Positions 63,478-64,000 of a stretch of 64,000 nucleotides of DNA are shown here, piece by piece. The DNA comes from Casuarina equisetifolia (lineage: Eukaryota > Streptophyta > Magnoliopsida > Fagales > Casuarinaceae): assembly GCA_028551475.1 (NCBI GenBank), contig CM052362.1, positions 12,488,316 to 12,552,315 of the forward strand, given 5' to 3'. Position numbers and translations under genes: made by a program. Positions within the stretch are counted from its first letter, which is position 1; every line of letters begins with the position of its first letter. The notes under the pieces were generated by a model. That model ran no database searches. It was not told the DNA's origin and saw nothing but the letters and a program-made list of their open reading frames with translations.

Positions 63478-64000
63478 GCAATGCTGGTGTGGGTTGGTTG
63501 TGCAACTGCCAACCAGAATGCCGTTTACATGCTTCTCCTCTAGCGACTCATGTGAGAAGGTGGCTTGACCCATTTTTGGTGATAGCAGAAGCATTATCGA
63601 CCATTATTTTTCATTTCCCAATGCATTTTACGCATTTTTTGGTGAGGAAGGAGCGAATCTACAATCTTGGAATGATTTCCGACCGTTCTATGTTAGTTAC
63701 GTGCGATTCTCGGTGGTTTTCTGGCGAAGAATGGCGAACGCCGTTTGAACCTTTTTCATCAAATCTACACACTTTTAGAGTGGATTTAAAGGATTCCTCA
63801 GGCATTTTCTGGTGATTTTTATGAAGACCAGCGGCAGCGTGTGATGGCGATGGCGACATGTGGTGATGGCATGTGAAAGCGCGTTTTAGTCCCTTTTTGT
63901 CCCATTTCTTTAGATAGATCCTTCTTCACCCCCTGATGTGTAGATTTATGCAACCTTTTTGTGATTTGAAGACATTTTGGTGACAACTTTAATGTTTTTA
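63478..64000. other. Unassigned DNA at the right edge
   Basis: Less AT-rich than most of the window. A 108-codon open frame (63489-63815, +) and a 66-codon minus frame overlap it. I recognise no domain, and it may be part of another LTR. Confidence 0.3.

Noticed and set aside
1-64000. tRNA, rRNA, CRISPR array or telomeric repeat
   Set aside because: I looked for cloverleaf-type A/B boxes, rRNA-like GC-rich conserved stretches, spaced short repeats and TTTAGGG runs and found none that I could support.

Overview
This is AT-rich plant nuclear DNA, most likely from a eudicot; I cannot name the species. The evidence is multi-exon genes with GT-AG introns, a plant B3/REM domain, a plant-type CENH3, a TMN/EMP70 nonaspanin, and layers of decayed Ty3/gypsy, Ty1/copia and LINE elements. 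Only one gene looks intact: a seven-exon, 593-codon TM9SF/TMN1-like gene at 38416-43560 (+). Nearly everything else is repeat or pseudogene.

Layout. 1-560: tail of a gypsy integrase. 1500-3310 (-): broken B3 (REM-type) gene with local duplications. 4708-6309: copia-like solo LTR flanked by GTTATG. 6810-7230: LINE reverse-transcriptase relic. 9620-11491 (+): a CENH3 (centromeric histone H3) gene whose first exon is split by an inverted copy of itself. Its last histone-fold exons are missing. 11973-12678: an LTR without target-site duplication, joining the CENH3 intron to a satellite. 12679-37258: about 24 kb of a ~305-bp tandem satellite, forward before a 500-N gap (21214-21713) and reversed after it. 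The reversed arm holds a nested pair of solo LTRs and at least two monomer families. 37330-37990: three copies of a different ~245-bp repeat. 38416-43560: the TMN1-like gene. 43900-44662: another copy of the 12-kb LTR. 47880-49800 (+) and 51150-55170 (-): two decayed chromoviruses of one family. 57216-59195 (-): copia relic. 59200-59538 (-): truncated LTR. 59539-63477 (-): the 5' part of another gypsy element with a GC-rich, proline-rich gag.

The genes do not form a pathway. The most unusual feature is the set of linked structures around CENH3: a truncated, self-inverted CENH3 copy joined through a rearranged LTR to a large satellite with mixed monomer families. I found no new enzymatic or defence system. 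The satellite and the CENH3 rearrangement are the best candidates for something undescribed.
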